DNA of 64,000 nt from Halodesulfovibrio sp. (GCF_015482765.1 NZ_JADMLB010000043.1:1-64000), one strand, 5' to 3'; counted from the stretch's first letter, positions 50,374 through 60,905 are shown. Notes: generated by a model not told the origin, from the letters alone. A program made the numbers and translations.

Positions 50374-52329
50374 TCAGTAGGCAAGTTGACTCAGAGATTT
50401 AAGAATAAGTGTGCAACCCATGGCGAGCATGCCTGTAAGCCCCATTCCACAGGAAAAACCAGCCAGCAGTACCGGTGCATAGTGTCGCCATTCTTTGCCA
50501 TATTTTTTAAGGAAGAAGTAGCGCCCTAACAGAGCACCCAATACTTCCAGAATAATCCCATGTGGCGTCGACTGCCCCAGTCCGCGGACAACACCATAGA
50601 TAAGCATGACGGGAAGACCGAAGACTGACAGGAATGCATACATAATAAGCCCTAACCCGATACCGGACGTGACATAGGAGAAACTCAATGCTTGATAGAA
50701 GAGCGAGTTTCCTTCAAGCGTAGAAGACTGGAGAAGAAGTGAGTTCAGAGCTTGAAGATGCCATATTTTTTGGGCGTAAGGATAGCTGGCCGATGGAATA
50801 GGTGCCAGCTTCCATAGGAACTGGGAGAAGAGAAGCGAGGCGATAATAACAATTGGGAAAACAACAAACTCTGCTTTAATAATACCGCGAAGGTTTGTTC
50901 CCGTAAGTTCAATTTCGCGGAACTGAACGGTTGCTTCACCGTAGTTGTGTAATGGAATCGGAGCATACCATATTTCAATACCGCTGTAGCCGAAGTACTT
51001 GGCACCAGCTATGAAACTGGCTTCGCGGACGAACGGGAGTGACACGAATTGTCCTACTATGCCTTCCATTCGTGCGCTGATGTAAGAAACAATCGGTGTG
51101 TAGATAAAACCGTAGATCAGGAAGAATACCCACGGAAAACTAGGCACTAACCAGCGGCAGATAAGTGTATAGGCAAAGGTTGAGAAAAAGTAGATTCCGA
51201 TAGAAAGCCAGAAGTTGATATCACCGCGTCCTGCTGGCGGATTAAAGAGTTTGGAAAAATCCAACCCGCCGCTTTGAGTACGGAATGACCGGATAACCTG
51301 CCAGATACCGATAATGGCAATGGCAAGCCCAAGCCCGATGCCGAAAGACATATAGAAATCAAAGTTGTTGGCAAAAACTGTTTCAACTGTTTCCATGCCC
51401 GGCTTCCAGCGATGGAGGATGCCGGCATCAAAAAGAATCGGGTTTGCTGCAATAGTGACTAACAGACCGATAAGGCCTCCGATAACTGCCCAGAACGGGA
51501 GCACCATGCCCACAAAGACCAGCGTTAAATCAAACTGAAGTCCTGTGGCAACTGCTGGAAGAATAGATTCTGTGTGCCGTGTCAGTTCAATCCAGGGAAT
51601 AGGGATAAGGCGTATGGGTTCTTCAAAAAGAAGACCGGAAAGAGCAGGAAGTAAAATATAGAAGAAGCCGAAAGCAAGACCTATTACGCCGCCGATAGAA
51701 AATACTCTCCATTTCCAACCGGACTTTTTGTCTTCGGTAGATTCAGCAAGCGCCATTGTTCCCAATGCCCCTACGGGAGCCATAGGGAACGGGAGCTTCT
51801 CAACATCAGACGTAAGTCTGTACAGGGCGTATCCCAACCCGAAGTGGTCTATCCTTTGTACAATCTGTGCACCTACAAGAAGAAGGATAGGGATCAACCA
51901 ATCCTGATGGAAAAAAGTTCTGTCAGCCAAAGCCTCAGAGCCGGGCTGCGGTGCTATCCAAGTCGGGATAAATTCCGTAAGACCAAGCATTTTTGCGGCA
52001 TCAGATTGTACTAGATACTGGTTCCATAATAGACCGGAGAACGGCGAAGCTAATGCCGCACCTGCCATGTAAAATAGTAGGAAAACTTCTTGTTGTTTCA
52101 GTTCGGTATATGAACGTTTTGCAACTTCTGCGAAAAGAATGATGGTTACCCAGCGCGCAGCAGGACCAATGCCTTGCCCAATGACAAGCTGCAGGTACAT
52201 ACTGCCCGGCATCATGAGAAAGCCGATAAAAATGGCACCGATGATGGTTTTCCAGTCAAACCCTTGTTCAAATTCGGTTGGTGGCTGGAGCAGGTCACGA
52301 TATTCTTGTAATTCTTTATCCTGATACAT
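50374..52329 (-). CDS. Large polytopic membrane protein, OPT-like (possibly DUF6784/6785 group)
   Basis: A 651-residue protein with about 14 hydrophobic segments. GSMYLQLVIGQGIGPAARWV, the tail FFLKKYGKEWRHYAPVLLAG and GLGQSTPHGIILEVLGALLG resemble the oligopeptide-transporter (OPT) superfamily and the DUF6784/DUF6785 proteins that occur as pairs in some bacteria. It follows a second such protein after three bases and closes the six-gene operon. The two together could form one transport unit. The family assignment is from overall pattern and is not certain. Confidence 0.6.
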   Translation of the reverse strand: MYQDKELQEYRDLLQPPTEFEQGFDWKTIIGAIFIGFLMMPGSMYLQLVIGQGIGPAARWVTIILFAEVAKRSYTELKQQEVFLLFYMAGAALASPFSGLLWNQYLVQSDAAKMLGLTEFIPTWIAPQPGSEALADRTFFHQDWLIPILLLVGAQIVQRIDHFGLGYALYRLTSDVEKLPFPMAPVGALGTMALAESTEDKKSGWKWRVFSIGGVIGLAFGFFYILLPALSGLLFEEPIRLIPIPWIELTRHTESILPAVATGLQFDLTLVFVGMVLPFWAVIGGLIGLLVTIAANPILFDAGILHRWKPGMETVETVFANNFDFYMSFGIGLGLAIAIIGIWQVIRSFRTQSGGLDFSKLFNPPAGRGDINFWLSIGIYFFSTFAYTLICRWLVPSFPWVFFLIYGFIYTPIVSYISARMEGIVGQFVSLPFVREASFIAGAKYFGYSGIEIWYAPIPLHNYGEATVQFREIELTGTNLRGIIKAEFVVFPIVIIASLLFSQFLWKLAPIPSASYPYAQKIWHLQALNSLLLQSSTLEGNSLFYQALSFSYVTSGIGLGLIMYAFLSVFGLPVMLIYGVVRGLGQSTPHGIILEVLGALLGRYFFLKKYGKEWRHYAPVLLAGFSCGMGLTGMLAMGCTLILKSLSQLAY

Positions 52330-52332
52330 GGT

Positions 52333-54309
52333 CTAGCCCCCGAGTTCCGGAAATACTGGATACACGATGCCTGAATACAGGCTAACAATAGCCCATACGC
52401 CTCCCATAAGCATATCCCCTATAATCAGTCCTACAAAGACCATTTGAATCCTTCGGTAGAGTGAAGTGCCTCCGTAGTGCAGGACAAGGTAGTTGCAAAG
52501 CCAGCCAAGGAAGAAACATACCCACAGAATGCGCATACTTTTGCTGTAGGCGGCAATGAACCCCAGAGGGTGGAGCGGCCACCATGGGAATTTGTAGAAG
52601 CAAAATACCAAGACAGTCATGAAGAGTGCTCCGAAAAGGGCGAACATGCTGATCCACGGGTTTGCGCTTAGCGGTGCATCGATGAGTCTGCCGGCATTTT
52701 CGTATATGGAAAGTACGGACTGCGTTTCCACTTCAAGCTGAAGGTCACGTAGCCCTGTTTTGTAGCTGAGAATGAGCATAGAACAGAATGCAGTGCAGAT
52801 GCATACAGCAAGCAGGATGGTGAGAGCGATAAAGAAGCGACGCTTGCTGGTTGTACTCTCAGATATTTTATTTCCGTGCACAAGATTCGGCATCAGAGAT
52901 TCCTGTACGTCCAGAAACATCATTTTTTGTATGACCGCAGTAACGGCAACGCCTGCTGCACCGAGAAAGCGTGTGCCGAATACACCGGTTACGCCATCTG
53001 AAGGGGCAGCAGTCAGCATAAATTGTGGTAATCCGCCCTGAGTGATGACGCGGGAAATGACGAGCATGATCATAAAGAAGACTATCGGAATTATCACTGA
53101 ACCACCGATAGACATACCGAACCAGAAACACCAGACCATCATGCATCCTATACCGGCAAGAGCCCCGAAGAGAGACCATGATGCGGGAAGAATTTCTCCC
53201 TGATGTACTGTTCTGTCACGTAAGCTTGTTGTGAAGACGTTGACCAGATGTCCGCGTGCCAGCCAGAGAATAAAAAGGAAGAATACAAATGTTGCGCCGA
53301 TGACAGTTGCTTCTGCAGGACGGGCAAGGTTAGGGCCGAAGTTTATCCCCATTGCTGATTGGGGAATATTGAAGCCCATGACGTATAAAATACCCATGAA
53401 CAATGCGCCAAGGATGTAGAACACCCAAAAACTGAATGCTATTTGACGAGTCGCAAGGAATGCGAATCCGATATATGCGGGAACAAGATAGAGTTGCAGC
53501 TTGTTAAAGCCTGAGAATAACCCGTATTTCGGGAAATATTGTCCGGCAAGCACCAGTGTAGGGAGTTGCGGGATTGAAGGATAATGATAGCTGAGTCCAT
53601 TAATTAGATGGATGAACACAGGAATACCGATTCCCCAAAGGAGGTATCGATTGGTTAAAAACTCTTTCATCTTTCCAGCATCAAGTGCTTCGCTTAAGAA
53701 CTGAGGGACTCGTAAAAGTGGAAAGTTAACTCGTTCATTTTCAACCCACTGCCTGCCGAACAGGTTAACCAGACAGAGCATAGTAAGATAGGCTATCATG
53801 ATGAACAGTCCCCAAAGCAGAAGAACACCTACCCATGCACTCCAGGGAACTTGAAGAACAACCTGCCACAGGCTCATGTTGTGCCCGCCGATAAAACCTT
53901 CATACAGCGGTTTTACCACTTCAGGATTATTCATATACCATGATTGAGGTAAGTATGGTTTCAGTGTGCTAATCCATCGATAGCCGCCACTTTCATAGTA
54001 GGCAGGGGCAGTGATATTGAGGAAAAATGTCTCTGCTAGACCGGAGTAACCGATGCCTACACCGATAACCATAAAAAGCCATATGACGAGTTGTTCTGTA
54101 CCGTTTATTAAAGGAGCTTTCTTTGTTGTCATTGCAATTGTTGCAATGGCAATGAAAAGAAAGAAGGAGATGAAGAACGGTGCAAGCGGGAAATGGCCAC
54201 CGCCAAGAGCAGTGCCGCCAAGCCACGCAGTGTTGAATGGTCCTGCTGCGCACATGAGCATACCGAGAATGATGGCGAGAACTAAGTTAGGGAGTCGTAA
54301 CGTGTTCAT
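52333..54309 (-). CDS. Large polytopic membrane protein, DUF6785-like
   Basis: A 658-residue protein with about 14 membrane segments. YLPQSWYMNNPEVVKPLYEG, VPWSAWVGVLLLWGLF and NLFGRQWVENERVNFPLLRV follow the pattern of DUF6785 proteins. GGLPQFMLTAAPSDGVTGVF is a polar loop within the second half. Its ATG overlaps the stop of the giant permease gene (ATGA), so translation is coupled. Substrate and direction of transport are unknown. Confidence 0.65.
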   Translation of the reverse strand: MNTLRLPNLVLAIILGMLMCAAGPFNTAWLGGTALGGGHFPLAPFFISFFLFIAIATIAMTTKKAPLINGTEQLVIWLFMVIGVGIGYSGLAETFFLNITAPAYYESGGYRWISTLKPYLPQSWYMNNPEVVKPLYEGFIGGHNMSLWQVVLQVPWSAWVGVLLLWGLFIMIAYLTMLCLVNLFGRQWVENERVNFPLLRVPQFLSEALDAGKMKEFLTNRYLLWGIGIPVFIHLINGLSYHYPSIPQLPTLVLAGQYFPKYGLFSGFNKLQLYLVPAYIGFAFLATRQIAFSFWVFYILGALFMGILYVMGFNIPQSAMGINFGPNLARPAEATVIGATFVFFLFILWLARGHLVNVFTTSLRDRTVHQGEILPASWSLFGALAGIGCMMVWCFWFGMSIGGSVIIPIVFFMIMLVISRVITQGGLPQFMLTAAPSDGVTGVFGTRFLGAAGVAVTAVIQKMMFLDVQESLMPNLVHGNKISESTTSKRRFFIALTILLAVCICTAFCSMLILSYKTGLRDLQLEVETQSVLSIYENAGRLIDAPLSANPWISMFALFGALFMTVLVFCFYKFPWWPLHPLGFIAAYSKSMRILWVCFFLGWLCNYLVLHYGGTSLYRRIQMVFVGLIIGDMLMGGVWAIVSLYSGIVYPVFPELGG

Positions 54310-57300
54310 GCGCTGTCTCCTTTGTCCTCCATAGCTGTTTTGGGAATTTCAGTTCCTTTTTCAGCAAGGGCTGTTATGAAGTCGCGTTCATAGGACTTAC
54401 GGGCACTTTGATCTATTGAGCGCCAGACCAGAAGCTGTTTACGCAGGCCATGCAGGAAAGGCTTGTTCAGGTTTTGCCATACTCGTATCTCACCGGCCTC
54501 TCGGGTGAGAATAACGTGGATTTCCTTGAACCCGTGATGGGTTTCTGATGGACATAAAATAAGCTGAACTTTCTGTCGGACACCAAAATCAAACGGGGAG
54601 AGCCATGTCTTAAAGTCGAAGGTAAGGCAGGCATCACCGGCAGTTTCTTTTTCAACATTATTTTGTATCAGTCCCCGGTTAACCAGTTCGTGTGGCGGAA
54701 GGAAGTTGCATACAATGTCCTCAGTTGAAAAATCACCATGTGATATGTCCGCATGTCCGCTGTAGTATTCAAGCAGGAAGCCGCCTGCAAAGGCCTGTTC
54801 CGAATTTTTAACAAGGAATGGCAGTTCAATGCGCATGGTGTCACCATCCGGCTTTGGCAGTTTCCATGCTCTGGTTACGTCAGGGATAGCTATCTCAGAT
54901 GCTACGCGTGACGGGTAGATAGAGGAAATGAGAACCACGATGATGATAAGCAACATAGCCATCACACCGGCTGTGGAAGAATAGTTAGCCGTCATTCCAG
55001 CCCAAAGCTCTGTTCCCGACATGAACCCCGATACCGTTTGGGCGATGAGGTAGCCGAAAACAGCACTGATGATCGCAAACGCCAATGACTCCGCTACAAA
55101 CAGGAAGGCAACATGCGATGGAGCCAGACCTACAGAAGTGTAAACTCCGATTTCACTGCGGCGTTCGTATACAGAGCCGATCATAGTGTTCAACACAATG
55201 AGAATAGCGATGCCGATTGGAATGATGATAGTGGACAGTCCACTGTAACTGATAAAGTTTGAGGCGTAGTACAGGTATGTTCCGGAAGTTGTTCCGCTGA
55301 AGATGAGCATGCCGAATCGGTAGCCGAGATTTAATAGACCATGGTTAACATCATCAATTTTCTTTTCGCCTGTTTTAATGGCAACCGCTTTTAATGATCC
55401 CCCTTCTGAGAGGAGAGTTCGTGCTGGAATAATTACAGTGCGCGCACCGCTGATATGCTCATAGCGGCTTTCGTACTGCAAAAGATCCTCACCTCGGTTC
55501 AAGGCTTCAGCTTCGGTATCACTAAGATCAGATGCTGCAATATTCGGGTAAATAATAGGGGTAACAGGTTCACCGTCTAAGTCTTTGCTTGAAGCCAATG
55601 CCTTGTTTTTAATGATACCGCGGACGGTATAAGGGATTCCCCAGAACGTAATTTGTGGTGCAATAGCGCCAATATGAGTAATGCCCAACTGTGTGGCAAT
55701 CTCTTCAGGAAGTATAATAGCATGCTGGTCACTGTCATCGAACCATGAGCCTGAAATAAGATGCGTTGTAATGGTACTCATATCCACTTCAGATGGAGCA
55801 AGACCGATAAGAGCGCGTGCAGAAGATGACTTACCATTGTATGTCATAGGGAGGAATGGAGCACGGGTTTTGTCCTGAATCTCAAACCAGACGCGCGGGG
55901 CGATAGTACCTTTTCCACCGAAGAGGTCATTTGTTATCTGTAATGTTTCAACCGGCATGTCTCGCCAGTTCGGATTTTTTAGGAGTAATCCGTAATAAGG
56001 AGCTGTTTTACTGAACTCAACCCATCCTGCTGTGCGGATACTTTTGGTGGAGGTAAAGTTCATAATAGTAAATGTCAGAATGGTCAGTGTGGTAATGGTA
56101 AGCGCAGTCCTTAACGGTCTGCGTTTTAAGTTACTGACACCGATAGCCATTGCTGCTGTGAACGTAGCGCTTTTGTTGGCTTCAGAAACGCGTATATTGT
56201 GCGCCTGTTCCTGAAAGTTTTTAATCTCTCGTTCAAACCGTAGGAAAATGAGAAGCGACACAAGGAACGATAGCCCGATAATAAAAAATGCCAGAATAAC
56301 AATTAGTGGGCTGTATGTAAGCTGGAATGCCGGATGAACAAGGTACACAACGAATATTGTAACCGTCAGCAAGCCGAGGAATGCCAGTATGCGTTTGTAA
56401 ATTGAAGCATATCCGAAGAGCAGACGCTCTAAGCAATAGGCAAAAGGTACAAATAGGGCGATGTAAAATAAAACCCCAGAAAGGACATCACGTTGTGTAC
56501 TTTCAATGTCGTTGTAAACCATCGAAGCTGTTGCCAGTGAAGCACGCGAAATATTGAGAAGCCCCACCCAGTCTTTGGCCATGTAATATTCTTCAGCCTG
56601 TTTGAGCAGTCCCTGTGCTTGTTGATACAGGCTGGCGATTCGTTCGTTGTTAATTCCTTTTTCTTCAAGGTTTTTGATACGTGGAATCAGTAGTGTCCAC
56701 ATATCGCGTGCTGCATGATATTCTGTAAAAGGAATAACCGGCCATTGGCTGATGAGATACCCTTTTCCAAGAGGATCAGCTGGTGAGTTGTTGAGAAGCA
56801 GTACCTTTTTCCCGAGAACCGTGTCTGAAAGGGTCAGCTTAAAGGGAACATCAGGTTCGAGGAAAAATGTACCAAGCGTAGAGCTGCGTGTGTCCAATCT
56901 TGAGTACCAGAAGCGCAGCGGGCTTGTTTCTGTGCGTGAGTCAATAATCTCTGTGCGGTATAGGTAGGCAAGAGTTCTGGCATCAAGCAGGTTGAATAAT
57001 GTTGATTGCGCACAGTCAAACATTGTCAGCTGGGTGCCTATGGTATTGCGACGCATTTTTACGCGGTAATTACTTTTTCCTGTACTTGGTTTGTCCACCG
57101 CCCATACAGCAAGTCCTGTTTGCGGATTGATTCTGTAAGCTTCAATTACCGCCTTGTGAATTGTTTGCTGAGAGGTTGCCAGCCCCGGCAGTTCAAAGGT
57201 TCCGTCGGTGTTTACCATTGAATAAAAACGGGATGGCCCTTGGTACGTCAGTACAAGTGTGCCTGCCGCCGGTTTATCTGGGAATGGTTCACCTTGACGC

Positions 57301-59279
57301 TGTAAGTTAACACTGCCGCCAAGAGTTGCGAAGCCATCTCTGGCTCGAGCTATTTGTGGCAGTGTGTCATTCGCAATTCTCGTGATCAGCGAGGTTACAA
57401 AAGCGTTTTGCTTGAGAGCGTATTCTTGGTCTGTTTCTTCAAGTACGTCATACGGGGTTCCCCATAACGGACGGAAGTCATGTAGTGATGCAAGACTGAT
57501 TACGGGGTATCCGGCAATTGCCAGAACTTCACTGCCAAATTTTGGAATATCAGGAAGATAGCTTTGCCATGGTGTTGTCGGGGTTGGATGAAGCGAGTCT
57601 TGCCAGAGTGTATCAAAATTTTTCAGCATCTTGGCACTTTCTGTAACCATTTCAGAAAGAGGGCCGAAAAATGATGTGCGGTTAATCGTAGGTTTTAGCT
57701 CATAAAGGTAGCCACGTGTAAAACCGCCTACTCCCGTGCTGTGAGTGGATAAGTAGAGTCCGAATCCCGCTTGGAGAGTTCGGTCGCCAATGGCTTCTTT
57801 GAGGTCCTGTTTACTTTCGGCACTGCGCAAACGAAGAACTAAGTCCGCAAAGCGTTCCTGTTGTTCTGCAAGTGCTAATGACACAAGGCTTCGAAGCAGT
57901 TGCAGTTCGTTGGGTGGAATTTCTTTTTGTGCCTGTTGTTTTGAGCTGAGCCAAACAAGGTTTCTGTATTCAAGACGTTTTGCTGCCAGTTCTTTAATGC
58001 GTGTGTTGTCCTCTGTTGTTCCAGTGGCAGCAAGGCGCAGACGGGTAACTTCTCGGGTAAAAAGATCAACCTGTGTTTTTGATACAGAATCAAGTGCTAA
58101 ACGCAACAGCTCACATTCTCGGGGAGAATAAACAGCAAGTGATTGCGGAGTGGAGAGCAGGTCTGGATTGCGGAGAATCGCGATTGTATCCCGCGTGTCA
58201 GCTGCTTTTCTTGCCAAAATAGCCAGCTGTTTTTTTACTGTTCCGGCTGGCTGGGTGAGAACAGAAGCAAAAGAACGCATGCCTGCATTACTTTGAGAAT
58301 GTCCGGATGTTGCCAGTAGTAAAACAGAATTTTTCGGAGGATTGTTACCAAGGCGTTCTGCAATGGAAAGCAAGGTAGCAACAGATGTTGATTCATCGGC
58401 ACCTGGAGCGTGTTCAGGTACAAACGCTCCAGTATCATAAAAAGCTTCAACAAGCATAAATTTGCTGTCAGCATCTTCACCGGTTCCAGGAATGAAAGCC
58501 CAAATGTTTTCGCCTTCTGCCTGAATCCATTGCACGTTTGCTGATACTGTAACCGTGATAGCCTCATTTTCTGCTAACGTGCGTCCATAGAGGGCATCAA
58601 GGTTACCAAAAAGTTCTACAGCTTTTTCATGTGATATCCAGAAGCGGGGGAAGTTAACAGGAGTCAGTTCAAATTTATCGTTGAATAATGCTTTTGTCGG
58701 TGGAGTATTATGCCCGTCATCAACGTAGATCAGTGCAGAAGCACCGAGCTGGGCAGCATTGATCCAGTTTTTTCCAGAATCAAGATTCATGATGACAATG
58801 GCATCTTGCACATCTTTGCCATTAAATTCTGCCAAGTCACCAGTTTTTACATAGATAATATGACCGGTGATGCCCTCTACAGGCGTGGTGGGCGGCGTAA
58901 CTGCATTCAACCGCAAAGGCGGGAGAACAACAGGCTGGTCAGGGGTTACATCTGTTTTGCGTAACGTACCTATTTTAAAATGCGTTACAGGTAGAAGATA
59001 AGATTGAATGCCGGTTTGGACACTTGGATTTCCAGAAAAATCTGCTTTGAAATGTTCGTAGATAAACCGCGCAGCTTCTCGTGCCCCCTGTGATCCAGTG
59101 TAACGGTCATGAAGTAGTGAGAGGGCATGAGTGGTTTTGCCGAACTTATTAGCAGTATCTTGAATTTGGTTTGCAAAAGAAGGAAGTGTTGTAGCAAGCA
59201 ACAGGCAAGAAAAGATGACCAGCAAAGCAAAAAGCAATGAGCCATGTTTTTTTAGTACTGTGGCAAAGATGGAGTTCAT
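54306..59279 (-). CDS. Giant FtsX/MacB-type ABC permease with PA and M28 peptidase-like domain
   Basis: A 1657-residue membrane protein. After an N-terminal anchor (about 13-37) comes a large extracytoplasmic region: a protease-associated domain (around 150-215, GHIIYVKTGDLAEFNGKDV) and an M28 aminopeptidase-like domain (about 265-640). The M28 metal ligands look lost: AFYDTG for AHYD, GADEST for GADDNAS, and ATSGHSQSN where EE is expected. Hydrophobic spans at about 940-1040 are followed by two FtsX blocks (RRPLRTALTITTLTILTF near 1060; IIPIGIAILIVLNTMIGSVY near 1357 to about 1450) and a soluble C-terminal domain of about 190 residues. It pairs with the ATPase gene just upstream (one-base overlap). 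Confidence 0.82.
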   Translation of the reverse strand: MNSIFATVLKKHGSLLFALLVIFSCLLLATTLPSFANQIQDTANKFGKTTHALSLLHDRYTGSQGAREAARFIYEHFKADFSGNPSVQTGIQSYLLPVTHFKIGTLRKTDVTPDQPVVLPPLRLNAVTPPTTPVEGITGHIIYVKTGDLAEFNGKDVQDAIVIMNLDSGKNWINAAQLGASALIYVDDGHNTPPTKALFNDKFELTPVNFPRFWISHEKAVELFGNLDALYGRTLAENEAITVTVSANVQWIQAEGENIWAFIPGTGEDADSKFMLVEAFYDTGAFVPEHAPGADESTSVATLLSIAERLGNNPPKNSVLLLATSGHSQSNAGMRSFASVLTQPAGTVKKQLAILARKAADTRDTIAILRNPDLLSTPQSLAVYSPRECELLRLALDSVSKTQVDLFTREVTRLRLAATGTTEDNTRIKELAAKRLEYRNLVWLSSKQQAQKEIPPNELQLLRSLVSLALAEQQERFADLVLRLRSAESKQDLKEAIGDRTLQAGFGLYLSTHSTGVGGFTRGYLYELKPTINRTSFFGPLSEMVTESAKMLKNFDTLWQDSLHPTPTTPWQSYLPDIPKFGSEVLAIAGYPVISLASLHDFRPLWGTPYDVLEETDQEYALKQNAFVTSLITRIANDTLPQIARARDGFATLGGSVNLQRQGEPFPDKPAAGTLVLTYQGPSRFYSMVNTDGTFELPGLATSQQTIHKAVIEAYRINPQTGLAVWAVDKPSTGKSNYRVKMRRNTIGTQLTMFDCAQSTLFNLLDARTLAYLYRTEIIDSRTETSPLRFWYSRLDTRSSTLGTFFLEPDVPFKLTLSDTVLGKKVLLLNNSPADPLGKGYLISQWPVIPFTEYHAARDMWTLLIPRIKNLEEKGINNERIASLYQQAQGLLKQAEEYYMAKDWVGLLNISRASLATASMVYNDIESTQRDVLSGVLFYIALFVPFAYCLERLLFGYASIYKRILAFLGLLTVTIFVVYLVHPAFQLTYSPLIVILAFFIIGLSFLVSLLIFLRFEREIKNFQEQAHNIRVSEANKSATFTAAMAIGVSNLKRRPLRTALTITTLTILTFTIMNFTSTKSIRTAGWVEFSKTAPYYGLLLKNPNWRDMPVETLQITNDLFGGKGTIAPRVWFEIQDKTRAPFLPMTYNGKSSSARALIGLAPSEVDMSTITTHLISGSWFDDSDQHAIILPEEIATQLGITHIGAIAPQITFWGIPYTVRGIIKNKALASSKDLDGEPVTPIIYPNIAASDLSDTEAEALNRGEDLLQYESRYEHISGARTVIIPARTLLSEGGSLKAVAIKTGEKKIDDVNHGLLNLGYRFGMLIFSGTTSGTYLYYASNFISYSGLSTIIIPIGIAILIVLNTMIGSVYERRSEIGVYTSVGLAPSHVAFLFVAESLAFAIISAVFGYLIAQTVSGFMSGTELWAGMTANYSSTAGVMAMLLIIIVVLISSIYPSRVASEIAIPDVTRAWKLPKPDGDTMRIELPFLVKNSEQAFAGGFLLEYYSGHADISHGDFSTEDIVCNFLPPHELVNRGLIQNNVEKETAGDACLTFDFKTWLSPFDFGVRQKVQLILCPSETHHGFKEIHVILTREAGEIRVWQNLNKPFLHGLRKQLLVWRSIDQSARKSYERDFITALAEKGTEIPKTAMEDKGDSA

Positions 59280-60019
59280 TAGCGCTCCTTCTCTCCGATA
59301 GTTCCAAGAGAAATGCTCAATTCGTCACGTTTTTCTACTTTTTCAACTCGTCCGTCTTTTACCCAGACTACCCTGTCGGAAACGTTAAGCATTTTGTAGT
59401 CATGAGTAGCAGTGATAATGGTTACGCCTCGTTCTCGACATAAGGTGCGTAATAACTCAATGGCCTCCTCGCCGGTTCGTTGGTCAAGGTTCCCTGTTGG
59501 TTCGTCTGCTAAAATGATTGCGGGATCGTTTGCCAGAGCACGGGCGATTGCAACGCGCTGCTGCTGCCCGCCGGAAAGCTCTAACGGTTTGTGCTGGTGG
59601 CGGGTTCCCAATCCTACTAAGTCGAGAAGTTCCAATCCCTTTTCGGTAGCAGCTTCATGGTGCATGCCGGCAAAGGTCATAGGAAGTGTAACATTTTCAA
59701 GGGCCGTCAACGTCGGGATAATGTTGAATGTCTGGAAAATGTAGCCGATTTTACGGTTACGCAGCCACGCCAGTTCATACGCATCCAGTTGCGAGATATC
59801 CACCTCATCAATGAACACTTTTCCTTCTGTAGGTTTATCCAGTCCGCCGATCATATTGAACAGTGTGGTTTTCCCACTGCCGGATGAACCCATAATGGAG
59901 AGGTATTCGCCAGTGTATATTTCAAGATTAACGCCGCGAAGAGCATGGACGTGCTGTTTCCCCATCTTAAAGGTTTTCTTAACGCCTTCAACTCGGACAA
60001 TTATCTGTTTTTCTTCCAT
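59279..60019 (-). CDS. LolD/MacB-type ABC transporter ATPase
   Basis: A 246-residue ATPase of the group that drives FtsX-fold permeases. Walker A GSSGSGKTT, Q-loop GYIFQTFNIIPTLTALENV, signature LSGGQQQR, Walker B AIILADEPTGNLD and the H-loop in ITATHDYKM are all present. Its start overlaps the methyltransferase gene by 19 bases and its stop touches the giant permease gene. It should energise the two FtsX permeases of this operon, which is typical of mechanotransmission rather than classical transport. Confidence 0.94.
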   Translation of the reverse strand: MEEKQIIVRVEGVKKTFKMGKQHVHALRGVNLEIYTGEYLSIMGSSGSGKTTLFNMIGGLDKPTEGKVFIDEVDISQLDAYELAWLRNRKIGYIFQTFNIIPTLTALENVTLPMTFAGMHHEAATEKGLELLDLVGLGTRHQHKPLELSGGQQQRVAIARALANDPAIILADEPTGNLDQRTGEEAIELLRTLCRERGVTIITATHDYKMLNVSDRVVWVKDGRVEKVEKRDELSISLGTIGEKER

Positions 60020-60897
60020 CGAGCCTCTCCCTGACTGTGTCCCGTTGCCGGAGTCTCCAACGTGCGGGCGCGGATGGTTACTTCAAAGAATTTATCCGGA
60101 GTCATGGCAAACTCCTGATACGCAGCTGACAAAGGTTTACGCGTATAGAGGGCGCAAAGTGTATTGGATACGTGATACAGATGCTTGTGCTCTTCCTGCG
60201 GTAAACCGTCTAATATTCCGGCGAGGATGGCCCAGCGAACCTTTTCCGGTGAGTTTGCATAGTCGTGCCAGACGATCATGGAGTGCTCATCTTTCAGTAA
60301 CGGAAACAGGTTGCGGGTATCACTGGTTACTGCTGCGGCGTGGTGGTCGCCATCGATAAATATGAGATCAAATTTTTGATTGAGCGTTGAAAAGTCAAAT
60401 GCCAACGTGTCGCAGTTTATGCATGTTATGTTGGGATATTGTTCCGGGTCTATGAAGAAGCCGTCCTGTTTAATCATAGAATTGCTGAAGCCTGCTTCTA
60501 TCTGTTGATCCGGCGAAAGGCTCAGGGAGTAACATGTGCCGGTATGAGGAGCGACATTCGTAATGGATTCTCCGCGCCAGCGCCCCACTTCCAAGTAATC
60601 GCAAGGCTCATAGGAGCGTGCAAGCCCTTTCAATAAGGCTATATCCATTGGGGTTGCGGCGGCCTCCAGCATTGCGTAGGGGGTGATGGTTTCTTCAAAA
60701 TCAGGAAGTAGATCCAACAGATTTACTTGCGGTAGACCTTGTTTCATTTCGTAGTGTTCGGTCACGTATTGTTGCCACCAAAGCGCATCATATCTGTCTC
60801 GGTAGATAGCTTTTAGTGCTTTCTGCGGTTTGCGTAGCAGATACCCTAGTGCTGTAAGCATTCGGTTACGTTTAGACTGTGTGAGCGTGCGTGACAT
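60001..60897 (-). CDS. Class I SAM-dependent methyltransferase (CmcI/Methyltransf_24-like)
   Basis: A 298-residue enzyme. The SAM-binding motif I is CDYLEVGRWRGESI, and FDLIFIDGDHHAAAV is the acidic post-motif typical of Methyltransf_24 and cephalosporin hydroxylase-type (CmcI) methyltransferases, often acting on sugars or surface glycans. A helical N-terminal region precedes it (residues 1-80). It is embedded between the small FtsX permease and the ATPase, with an overlap into the latter. Together with the upstream glycosyltransferase and deacetylase this hints at a glycan substrate; that is inference. Confidence 0.8.
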   Translation of the reverse strand: MSRTLTQSKRNRMLTALGYLLRKPQKALKAIYRDRYDALWWQQYVTEHYEMKQGLPQVNLLDLLPDFEETITPYAMLEAAATPMDIALLKGLARSYEPCDYLEVGRWRGESITNVAPHTGTCYSLSLSPDQQIEAGFSNSMIKQDGFFIDPEQYPNITCINCDTLAFDFSTLNQKFDLIFIDGDHHAAAVTSDTRNLFPLLKDEHSMIVWHDYANSPEKVRWAILAGILDGLPQEEHKHLYHVSNTLCALYTRKPLSAAYQEFAMTPDKFFEVTIRARTLETPATGHSQGEARWKKNR

Positions 60898-60905
60898 GAG
60901 ATTTC

